The position numbers and the translations under genes are program-made. Under the pieces are notes generated by a model. The model was not told where the DNA came from, made no database searches, and was given only the letters and a program-made list of their open reading frames with translations. From assembly GCA_001604435.1 (NCBI GenBank), contig LVBO01000448.1:1-8051 (forward strand): DNA of 8,051 bases. The letters run 5' to 3'. Origin of the DNA: Synergistales bacterium Syner_01. GTDB lineage: Bacteria > Synergistota > Synergistia > Synergistales > Aminobacteriaceae. Shown in pieces: positions 1 to 5,569 of the stretch (the first letter of the stretch is position 1; each line of letters opens with the position of its first letter).

Positions 1-13
1 CGGCGTCGGCAAG

Positions 14-364
14 ATGAGAGTTCCGGGCGGAGAGAGGGCGTTCGACGCCCTTGAATGGAAGAAGCACCCGGCATTCGACGGCGTGGAGCTCAAACATCTG
101 GCGACGGGTGAACAGACGGGAGGGGCGTTCAGCTTTCATCTCGTGCGCATCGCCCCCGGAAAAGCGATCGGGCTGCATGTTCACGAAACGCAGCTCGAGA
201 CGCACGAGGTGATCGCAGGACGGGGGACGTGCCTGAACGACGGAACGGAGCTCCCGTACGATGCGGGGACGGTCTCATTCTTCCCGGCGGGGGTTCCGCA
301 CGAAGTCCGCGCGGGAACGGAGGGACTCTCGATCTTCGCCAAGTTTTTCCCCGCGCTCTGCTGA
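14..364 (+). CDS. Small single-domain cupin protein
   Basis: This is a 116-residue protein consisting of one cupin beta-barrel. Both conserved motifs are complete. Motif 1 fits G(X)5HXH(X)4E(X)6G with G49, H55, H57, E62 and G69. Motif 2 fits G(X)5PXG(X)2H with G85, P91, G93 and H96. H55, H57, E62 and H96 are the expected metal ligands. Proteins of this size are metal-binding sugar isomerases, small dioxygenases or ligand sensors, and nothing here fixes the substrate. The frame stays open to the left edge and no Shine-Dalgarno is visible in the 13 bases before the ATG, so the true start may lie outside the window. Its 3' end overlaps the convergent AraC-type gene by 90 bases. The fold is well supported; the function is unknown. 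Confidence 0.8.
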   Translation: MRVPGGERAFDALEWKKHPAFDGVELKHLATGEQTGGAFSFHLVRIAPGKAIGLHVHETQLETHEVIAGRGTCLNDGTELPYDAGTVSFFPAGVPHEVRAGTEGLSIFAKFFPALC

Positions 365-1120
365 GGACGTTCCAACAACGCACGCATCCCGGAACTCCGA
401 GGGGGTCATCCCGGCGAGCTTCCGGAAGCATCTGATGAAGTGGCTCTGGTCGTAGAATCCGGCGGCCAGGGCCACTTCCGTCAGAGGGAGGCTTGTTTCG
501 AGCATCATCTTCCGCGCCTTTCGTATCCTGTTCTGCATCTGGAACTTGTGCGGAGGGAGACCGACGCTCCTTTTGAACTCTCTGAGCAGATGGAATCTGC
601 TGACGTGCAGCGCTTCCGCGAAGGATTCGAGGTCGAGCGACTCCTCAGGGCGGAGCAGCAGCCGCTGCTCCACCGCGGCGACGAAATCACGCTCCCTGCG
701 GCCAGGCGCACGCACCGACGAAACAAGACGGTCGAGCATACGCCGAAACCCCGCGGAAAGAACGTCCGAAAGGGCGGGAAACGCGCCCGAAAGAGCGCGC
801 AGACAGTTGATCGGCGAGCATGCTTCTCCGCCGGAGAGCGCGCGCAGCAGATCGCCCCCGACGCAGAGAGTGACCGTTTCGCAGTCGCCGGACGCGGAGA
901 GGGCGTGCGGTTGGTAGGGGGGAATCACGAAAATAGCGTCGGGGCCGTGGACGGTCGTTGCGCTCCCCGCCTCAAGACGCAGCGCCCCCGACAGGACCAG
1001 GCTCGCGGTGTAGGTCGACACATGGCTGTGTTCGGGGTAGAAGAAGCGCGAGCCCCTCAGGCATACGACTTCCAGCCCCTGCTGTTCCGCGAGATAGTAG
1101 CGGACCTCTTTCCCCCTCAT
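275..1120 (-). CDS. AraC-family transcriptional regulator with N-terminal cupin sensor
   Basis: This is a 281-residue one-component regulator. Residues about 5-90 form an AraC-type ligand-binding cupin, with YPEHSH at 28-33 and IPPYQPHAL at 66-74. Residues about 160-245 form the paired helix-turn-helix DNA-binding domain, with helices around 166-184 and 213-233 and the family signature GMTPSEFR at 237-244. The ATG at 1120 is chosen because AAAGGAG sits seven bases upstream; the frame can be extended to 1195 but has no ribosome site there. A charged tail of about 35 residues after the second HTH is unusual, and its coding sequence lies inside the convergent cupin gene. The gene follows the chemoreceptor on the same strand, with a possible terminator between them. 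Its target and ligand are unknown; the neighbouring cupin is a plausible target. Confidence 0.87.
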   Translation of the reverse strand: MRGKEVRYYLAEQQGLEVVCLRGSRFFYPEHSHVSTYTASLVLSGALRLEAGSATTVHGPDAIFVIPPYQPHALSASGDCETVTLCVGGDLLRALSGGEACSPINCLRALSGAFPALSDVLSAGFRRMLDRLVSSVRAPGRRERDFVAAVEQRLLLRPEESLDLESFAEALHVSRFHLLREFKRSVGLPPHKFQMQNRIRKARKMMLETSLPLTEVALAAGFYDQSHFIRCFRKLAGMTPSEFRDACVVGTSSAERGEKLGEDRESLRSRADFVRNPRREE

Positions 1121-1205
1121 CGCGAGTCTCCTTTCACCAAGAGCTTCCGCGCAACATTCGGAACTTTGTGTTCCGTCGGCAAGAGCATAGCACACAACAG
1201 AGGCG

Positions 1206-1247
1206 GGAAAAATGAAGAAGCGGCCCCTCGTCGTTTCGGGAGCCGCT
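1206..1247 (-). terminator. Probable intrinsic terminator after the chemoreceptor gene
   Basis: AGCGGC at 1219-1224 pairs with GCCGCT at 1242-1247. Two or three further pairs follow a single mismatch, closing a loop of about 10 bases. On the minus strand the stem is followed by TCTTCATTTTT (1208-1218). The T tract is interrupted, so termination may be partial and some read-through into the AraC gene is possible. Confidence 0.45.
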
Positions 1248-1287
1248 CCATCGCTACCGATTCGGAGTGTACGGCGACGCCGCAGCG

Positions 1288-3054
1288 TTATTTACGGCCT
1301 CTTTCCAAAGGGACGATTCCACCCGCGGCATTCTCTCCGCGGGTGATCCTGAAACGGCGCACCAGCTTCGCAAGCTCCTCGGAAAGAGCGGCCAGGTCTT
1401 CCGAGCCTTGCGCCACGCGCTCGGCGGACGTGCCCACCTCGCTCATCTGCCCCCTGACCATGTCGGAAGAGGCCGCCGCAGTGCTCACGCGGGAAGCGAT
1501 ATTCTGCACGGCCGCCGCGATTTCCTCGCTCGACGCGGCCTGCTCCTCGGAGACGGCCGCCAAATCCTGCGTCGCCGTCGCGATACGGGAGAGCGCGTCC
1601 ATCATCTTTCCAATAGTCCCACGCGTTTCCCGAGCCAACTCACTTGACTGGTACGAATCCTTGGCGTTGCCCTCCGAGGCGGCGACCACCCTGTCGAGAT
1701 CCTTCCTGATGCCTCCCGCGAGGTCCGCGATCTTCTCCGCAGCCTTGTTGCTTTCTTCGGCCAGCTTCCGGACCTCCTCCGCGACGACGGCGAAACCTCT
1801 TCCCGCCTCGCCGGCGCGAGCGGCTTCGATCGCGGCGTTCAGCGCAAGCAGGTTCGTCTGGTCGGCGATGCCGCCTATCTGGTCGACAAAGTTCTGAATC
1901 TCCCGCGCGCGCTCGCCGAGATTGCGCACCTCCTGCGCCGCCTTCTCCGAGTCCTCCGCGACGCCCTCGATGCTTTTCACAACCTTGCCGACGGCGGACA
2001 TTCCCTCTTCGCCCGCGCTCCGCGCGCGGTCCACTTCTCCTGCCATTTCGGTGCTCTTTTGCGCCGACGCCTGCGCGCCGCTCGCCACCTCTTCGACCGA
2101 CGCGTTGATCTCCTGGCTTGCGGCGGCGAGGCTTTCCATCTGGGACGAAACATCGTCGACTCCGGCGCGGGACTCCTCCACCCCGGCGTTCGACTCCTCC
2201 GCAAGGGCGGAAAACTCTTCCGCGTTGTGCCCGAGACGGTCGGCCGCATCCGAAATGGCGCGCATCGATTCCCTCAGCTTCGAAGCCATCGAGGCAAGAG
2301 ATCCGCCCATCATGGCGATTTCGTCTTTTCCCTCGTCCTCGAACGCAACCGTCAGATCGCCCGTGGCGAATTCTTCCACACCAGCCCGGAGACGGTTCAG
2401 CGGACCGGCGATTCGGGAGGCGATGAACAGCCCCAGAAGCACAGCGAACAGAAGCGCTGCGATGGAGATACCAACGATCAGGCGGAAGGCCGTCGCCGCG
2501 TCGAGCGAATTCCGCCGCTCGGTCTCCTCCGCGAACGCGCGCTTCTCCTCGATCAGCGTCCGGAGCAGCGTCTGATAGTCGTTGAGATGTCCGGCGGCCT
2601 CCGAACGGAAGTGCTCGTAGGCCTCCCGATTCTTGTTCTGCGCCGCGAGCCGCTCGGCGGCGAGCCCGTTCTCTCGGAAGAGCTCGATCGAGCGAAGAAT
2701 CTTCGCGAAGAGCTCTTTTTCATGCTCGGAGAGATTCCCCTTGGCGTAGTCATCCAGATTCTTATCCATCATACCGCGCCGCTCCCTCGTATTGGCCGCG
2801 ATGAAAGCGTTTTCCTTCTCGTCGGCAGCGAGCATCAGGGCAAACGTATTCCCCTCGATCGCGCGCGCATGGACAAGACTGTCGAAAAGCCAGATGCTCG
2901 GCTGCAGAATATCGTTGTAGAACTCTTCCAAGCTTCGACTGCTCTTCTCGTTGAAATACTGCCCCGTGTACCCCACCGCCCCCAGCAGCGCCGCCATGAC
3001 GACGACCAGCAGCAGCACTTTCGCCTTGGTGGATATGTTGCGCATGACGTTCAT
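1288..3054 (-). CDS. Methyl-accepting chemotaxis protein
   Basis: This is a 588-residue transmembrane chemoreceptor that would control the CheA kinase in response to an extracytoplasmic signal. TM1 is at about 11-29. A helical periplasmic sensor at about 30-188, of four-helix-bundle type, is followed by TM2 at about 189-213 and a HAMP domain at about 211-263. A long cytoplasmic coiled coil follows, with the nearly invariant hairpin tip at 396-435 (DQTNLLALNAAIEAARAGE, GRGFAVVAEEVRKLAEES). No C-terminal CheR-tethering pentapeptide is present. The start at 3054 has GGAGG ten bases upstream; M4 at 3045 would be too far from it. It lies 99 bases behind a receiver-HTH regulator on the same strand. 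The ligand is unknown: the sensor domain has no recognisable pocket motif. Confidence 0.95.
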   Translation of the reverse strand: MNVMRNISTKAKVLLLVVVMAALLGAVGYTGQYFNEKSSRSLEEFYNDILQPSIWLFDSLVHARAIEGNTFALMLAADEKENAFIAANTRERRGMMDKNLDDYAKGNLSEHEKELFAKILRSIELFRENGLAAERLAAQNKNREAYEHFRSEAAGHLNDYQTLLRTLIEEKRAFAEETERRNSLDAATAFRLIVGISIAALLFAVLLGLFIASRIAGPLNRLRAGVEEFATGDLTVAFEDEGKDEIAMMGGSLASMASKLRESMRAISDAADRLGHNAEEFSALAEESNAGVEESRAGVDDVSSQMESLAAASQEINASVEEVASGAQASAQKSTEMAGEVDRARSAGEEGMSAVGKVVKSIEGVAEDSEKAAQEVRNLGERAREIQNFVDQIGGIADQTNLLALNAAIEAARAGEAGRGFAVVAEEVRKLAEESNKAAEKIADLAGGIRKDLDRVVAASEGNAKDSYQSSELARETRGTIGKMMDALSRIATATQDLAAVSEEQAASSEEIAAAVQNIASRVSTAAASSDMVRGQMSEVGTSAERVAQGSEDLAALSEELAKLVRRFRITRGENAAGGIVPLERGRK

Positions 3055-3080
3055 TCTTCCCCATCCTCCCTCGAATTCGC

Positions 3081-3102
3081 CGTTCGCTTCTCATAACGAA
3101 CG
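3081..3102 (-). repeat. Inverted repeat in the chemoreceptor 5' leader
   Basis: CGTTCG (3081-3086) and CGAACG (3097-3102) form a 6-bp inverted repeat with a 10-base centre, 27 bases before the chemoreceptor start. Its core, GTTCGCTTCT-CATA-ACGAAC, matches the repeat before the regulator at 3154-3924 apart from the extra CATA, but in the opposite orientation. It could be an operator or an mRNA hairpin. Confidence 0.5.
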
Positions 3103-3120
3103 ACATTCAGAATATGATGA

Positions 3121-3148
3121 TATTTACATATACATATCGCCCCTACAA
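3121..3148 (-). promoter_or_regulatory. Possible promoter for the chemoreceptor gene
   Basis: On the minus strand TTGTAG (3143-3148) is followed after 16 bases by TAAATA (3121-3126), a fair -35/-10 pair inside an AT-rich stretch. It begins just past the stop codon of the upstream regulator gene. Neither hexamer is a perfect match, so co-transcription with the regulator remains possible. Confidence 0.3.
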
Positions 3149-3153
3149 CGCTT

Positions 3154-3924
3154 TTACCCATTTATTTCTTCTTTATTGCATTCCTCCCAAAAAAGTTGCA
3201 ACCGCGGGTCCATTTTGACCACGGGAAAGTAACGGACCAACGGACGTCCGGTGCTCCCCTGGTCGTCGCGCTTTGCGACGACTCCGGTCTCCGCCAGGTA
3301 GGAGAGATAGCGCCACGTCGTACTTTTCGACAACCCGCACTTCACCGCGACCTCCTCCGCCGAGAGAGCCGCCTCTCCTTCATAAAGCGCGCGTACAATG
3401 CACAGTACCGTCTCCCGGTTCATGTTCTTCGGAAGATCGTGGAAGTACTTTTCGCGCGAGGGCGCGCTCCGGCGGAAGATTCGGTCGAGCTGTTCCTGGT
3501 CGACTACCTCGGGGAGAGAGGCGAGGCGGGAGAAATAGGTTTCGAAAAGGCAAAGCGACCGACGGAAACGCTCGACGGGAAAGGGCTTGATAATGTAGTC
3601 GAAGAGACCAAAAGCACATGCCTCCTCGATGACGCTACGATCCGGGCAGCGCGAGACGACGATGATTTCGCTCAGAAATACCGGATACTGAGAGTGGGGG
3701 CGCAACAAATCCATCGCCTTCACCATCGAATTGAACGGGAGGAAGGGCTCCATCACAACGAGGTCCGGAAACTCGGGAGCATACCGGAGATACTGTTCGA
3801 GTCCGTGCAAGGTGGACGCCCTTCCGCAGACGCGGAAGTTCCCCATGGAATCGATGAAGGCGCTTTCGAGATGCATCAACATAGGGTCATGTTCTATAAT
3901 GAGAACAGAGATTTTCTTTTTCAT
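3154..3924 (-). CDS. CitB/DcuR-type receiver-HTH regulator with Glu in place of the phospho-acceptor Asp
   Basis: This is a 256-residue protein with a response-regulator receiver at about 5-125 and a C-terminal DNA-binding HTH at about 187-210 (CGLSKSTTWRYLSYL), followed by the wing motif GRPLVRYFP at 226-234. This is the layout of the citrate/C4-dicarboxylate regulators CitB/DpiA and DcuR. The switch residues S91 and K113 (DYIIKPF) are present. The phospho-acceptor position is Glu (E59 in VVMEPFLP) and the second acid-pocket residue is His (E11-H12-D13). Phosphorylation is therefore doubtful, and Glu may mimic the phosphorylated state. The start at 3924 is set by AGGAG six bases upstream and by the receiver alignment, although the frame extends to 3993. 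It lies 106 bases behind a paralogous gene; no sensor kinase is adjacent. Confidence 0.87.
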   Translation of the reverse strand: MKKKISVLIIEHDPMLMHLESAFIDSMGNFRVCGRASTLHGLEQYLRYAPEFPDLVVMEPFLPFNSMVKAMDLLRPHSQYPVFLSEIIVVSRCPDRSVIEEACAFGLFDYIIKPFPVERFRRSLCLFETYFSRLASLPEVVDQEQLDRIFRRSAPSREKYFHDLPKNMNRETVLCIVRALYEGEAALSAEEVAVKCGLSKSTTWRYLSYLAETGVVAKRDDQGSTGRPLVRYFPVVKMDPRLQLFWEECNKEEING

Positions 3925-3933
3925 AATGCTCCT

Positions 3934-3949
3934 GTTCGTAGAAGCGAAC
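3934..3949 (-). repeat. Inverted repeat abutting the ribosome site of the regulator gene
   Basis: GTTCG (3934-3938) and CGAAC (3945-3949) flank a six-base centre. On the minus strand this reads GTTCGCTTCTACGAAC and is followed directly by AGGAG and the start codon, so a hairpin here could limit ribosome access, or the site could be an operator. It shares both arms and the CTTCT centre with the repeat before the chemoreceptor gene. Confidence 0.5.
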
Positions 3950-4030
3950 TTTTGGGGGAGAAAGGAGGCGCTCTTTTTCCCTGCACAAATCACGATATTA
4001 TTAAAGATTTTAGAGGAAGAAGCTTCTTAT

Positions 4031-4783
4031 TTACATCTTTTTTGTTTCATTGTTTTCTGTGAAATGGAGCTTCACAGAGCGGGAAGCATCCAGGGGAAAG
4101 AAGCGAACGGAAGGGCGGCCGAGGCCTTCGTGATGCCGGCGGCTTCCTATGAAGCCGTTTTCTTCGAGGTGACGAAGGCAACGCCACGTAGTACTGCGAG
4201 ATATTTTCGTCCTCCGGACGATCTCGTCCAGGGAGAGCGGCGACGACGCCTCGGCGAGCGCATTCATGATCCGCAGCAGGCGCTGCGGATCCGGTATTTT
4301 CCGGGCGGAATGGAACGGTTTCGCAAGGGGCTGCTTTCTTTGGTACAAAAGAGCATCCACATGGTTCTGGGTAAGCGACGGGGGGAGAGAGGAGAGAAAG
4401 AGCAGGCGCTCTCTGCACTCCAGCAGGGAAGTACGAAGCCTGGATGGAGAAAAGGGAGCGATGATGTAGTCGAAGACTCCAAGGCGATGCGCCGTCGAAA
4501 TAAACGACTTCTCCGCGCAGCGCGAGACGACGATGATCTCCCGTGGACGCTTGTGACGGCGCAGCAAACCTATCGCCGTGTCGAGCGCGTCGAACGGGAG
4601 AAACGGATCCAGGAGAGCGATATCGTGCCCGTATTCCGGCGCTGAGAGAATCCGCTCCAACTCCTCAATGGAGCGGGCAAACCCGGCGCGCGCGAACCCC
4701 TCCATCTCTTTTATGCACTCGCCGGAATAGCGCCGGAGCATATGATCATGCGTTACTACAAGTACGCGAACAGGCTGCTTCAT
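4031..4783 (-). CDS. CitB/DcuR-type receiver-HTH regulator lacking the conserved Lys
   Basis: This is a 250-residue paralogue of the adjacent downstream regulator, with the same layout: receiver at about 5-122, HTH at about 184-206 (TKISRSTTWRCLRHL) and wing GRPSVRFFP at 222-230. It keeps the phospho-acceptor Asp (D59 in ALLDPFLP) and S87. It has Ala where the conserved receiver Lys belongs (DYIIAPF, A109), and its acid pocket is T11-H12-D13 instead of two adjacent acids. It is thus probably not a normal phospho-switch. The ATG at 4783 is chosen by alignment of the receiver start. No good Shine-Dalgarno precedes it, and in-frame ATGs at 4813 and 4864 are alternatives. A five-pair inverted repeat (GCTTC/GAAGC, 4777-4791) spans this start codon. 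Confidence 0.83.
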   Translation of the reverse strand: MKQPVRVLVVTHDHMLRRYSGECIKEMEGFARAGFARSIEELERILSAPEYGHDIALLDPFLPFDALDTAIGLLRRHKRPREIIVVSRCAEKSFISTAHRLGVFDYIIAPFSPSRLRTSLLECRERLLFLSSLPPSLTQNHVDALLYQRKQPLAKPFHSARKIPDPQRLLRIMNALAEASSPLSLDEIVRRTKISRSTTWRCLRHLEENGFIGSRRHHEGLGRPSVRFFPLDASRSVKLHFTENNETKKM

Positions 4784-5050
4784 GGGGAAGCCTAAGAAGG
4801 CGATGCACGCCATGCAAGAGGTACGCGGAAAGTCAATGACGCAGCAATTCGCACTTGCTTGCATCTTTTGACATATTGAATCGTAATAGTAAACATCTCC
4901 TCGTCTCTTTTCCCTCTTGAAGTCGATTCAACGGCAGGGATGCATTTATAATTATAATAACATATCAAATTGATTTTTAATAGCAAATGATCTTCATTCT
5001 AATTTGCAGACTTTTCTCTCGTCTGGTGAAACAATGAACTCGGGAATTAT

Positions 5051-5072
5051 CGCATCGAGATGCGCGTTTTTT
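5051..5072 (+). terminator. Possible small intrinsic terminator in the intergenic region
   Basis: CGCAT (5051-5055) and ATGCG (5060-5064) close a four-base loop, and CG plus six Ts follow (5067-5072). This looks like a short rho-independent terminator on the plus strand, yet no plus-strand gene lies upstream in the intergenic region. It could end a small transcript or be chance. Confidence 0.25.
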
Positions 5073-5105
5073 CTTGAAATAGTTTTCACTAAATTTTAAT
5101 CCCGT

Positions 5106-5124
5106 GTACGCCCTATGGTATAAT
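5106..5124 (+). promoter_or_regulatory. Extended -10 promoter with overlapping CsoR-like half-palindrome
   Basis: TGGTATAAT (5116-5124) is a perfect extended -10 element, so the weak -35 region matters less. The overlapping GTACG-CCCTAT-GGTAT (5106-5121) has the same arm spacing as the more symmetrical site before the second HMA gene, with 12 of 17 aligned bases identical. A copper-responsive repressor such as CsoR is a reasonable guess; no csoR gene lies in the window. Confidence 0.6.
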
Positions 5125-5161
5125 AAAAGGAGAAAAAAGACCGCAAGGAGGTGGCTGTACC

Positions 5162-5386
5162 ATGACGAGATTTATCTTCTCCGTCCCGGACATGTCGTGC
5201 GAACACTGCAGGAATACAATCTCGAACGCCCTGGAAGCCGCGGCGCTGAAGGAATTCGATATCTCGCTGGACTCGAAGACTGTCACCGTCGAGAGCGACG
5301 ATGCGGAAGCGGTCCGCGGGCTTATCGAGGGCGCCGGATACAGCGCGGTGTTCGGCGTCGGCGGCGACGATACGTTCATTCAGTAG
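5162..5386 (+). CDS. HMA-domain metallochaperone (CopZ-like)
   Basis: This is a 74-residue cytosolic heavy-metal-associated domain protein of the Atx1/CopZ fold. The metal-binding loop DMSCEHC provides C13 and C16, which would bind Cu(I) as in copper chaperones; H15 lies between them. It is 35/66 identical by eye to the HMA protein at 7641-7841 but carries an extra C-terminal tail of about eight residues (GGDDTFIQ). AAGGAGGT nine bases before the ATG is a near-ideal ribosome site. An extended -10 promoter lies just upstream and a strong terminator just downstream, so it is probably a single-gene transcript. Copper is inferred from the family and from the P-type ATPase further right; another soft metal cannot be excluded. 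Confidence 0.9.
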   Translation: MTRFIFSVPDMSCEHCRNTISNALEAAALKEFDISLDSKTVTVESDDAEAVRGLIEGAGYSAVFGVGGDDTFIQ

Positions 5387-5403
5387 TTCCATCCGTGCTT
5401 CGG

Positions 5404-5457
5404 ACAACGCTCATGCTCCTCTTCCGAATTCGGAACGAAGGCATGAGCGTTGTTTTT
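5404..5457 (+). terminator. Strong intrinsic terminator of the first HMA gene
   Basis: ACAACGCTCATGC (5404-5416) pairs perfectly with GCATGAGCGTTGT (5441-5453), and a run of five Ts (5453-5457) follows. The 24-base loop itself contains the perfect palindrome TTCCGAATTCGGAA (5422-5435), giving a nested second hairpin. It begins 17 bases after the stop codon. Confidence 0.88.
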
Positions 5458-5500
5458 AAATCCCGCGTCTGCGGCGCCACGTCCTGCGACGGAGGCAATG

Positions 5501-5569
5501 TCAGGGGATGATCTTTGACGCGTCCATCCCTTCTCCGCCGGAGATTCCCCTCGAATCCTCGCCGCTCAT
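5501..5569 (-). CDS. Tiny ORF repeating the GGEGMD peptide C-terminus
   Basis: This is a 22-residue reading frame ending GISGGEGMDASKIIP. It matches the end of the 47-residue peptide at 7182-7325 (GVAGGEGMDTGTVIKPK), and the two are also alike in DNA (16 of 17 bases around GGCGG-GAAGGGATGGA). Its ATG overlaps the stop codon of the surface-protein gene as ATGA, a classic translational-coupling arrangement. An in-frame ATG at 5596 would give 31 residues, with LGGM aligning to LGEM of the larger peptide. No strong Shine-Dalgarno precedes either start. It could be a coupled peptide gene or the remnant of a second peptide gene whose 5' half was replaced by the end of the surface-protein gene. Its function is unknown. 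Confidence 0.4.
   Translation of the reverse strand: MSGEDSRGISGGEGMDASKIIP

Larger units (their letters stand above)
4784..5161. other. AT-rich divergent intergenic region
   Basis: No credible gene is seen between the regulator start and the HMA gene. The region holds a perfect 12-base palindrome TTATAATTATAA (4946-4957), an inverted repeat GCAAAT/ATTTGC (4983-4988 and 5002-5007), a short hairpin with a T tract (5051-5072) and the HMA promoter near 5119. Its AT content is much higher than that of the flanking genes. It presumably carries the promoter of the two minus-strand regulators, but I could not place a convincing -35/-10 pair. Confidence 0.5.

Noticed and set aside
440..1897. 485-codon open frame on the plus strand
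   Set aside because: It runs antisense through the AraC-type gene, the intergenic terminator and part of the chemoreceptor gene. Its translation shows low complexity and no domain; it is a GC-driven shadow.
2059..3096. 345-codon and 217-codon plus-strand frames over the chemoreceptor gene
   Set aside because: The minus strand encodes an unmistakable chemoreceptor; these frames mirror its codons.
3196..4645. Plus-strand frames of 288 and 304 codons over the two regulator genes
   Set aside because: Both regulators on the minus strand have recognisable receiver and HTH domains; the plus frames have none.
4792..4986. 64-codon minus-strand frame upstream of the second regulator
   Set aside because: It has no ribosome site or motif and spans the AT-rich spacer that is more likely regulatory.
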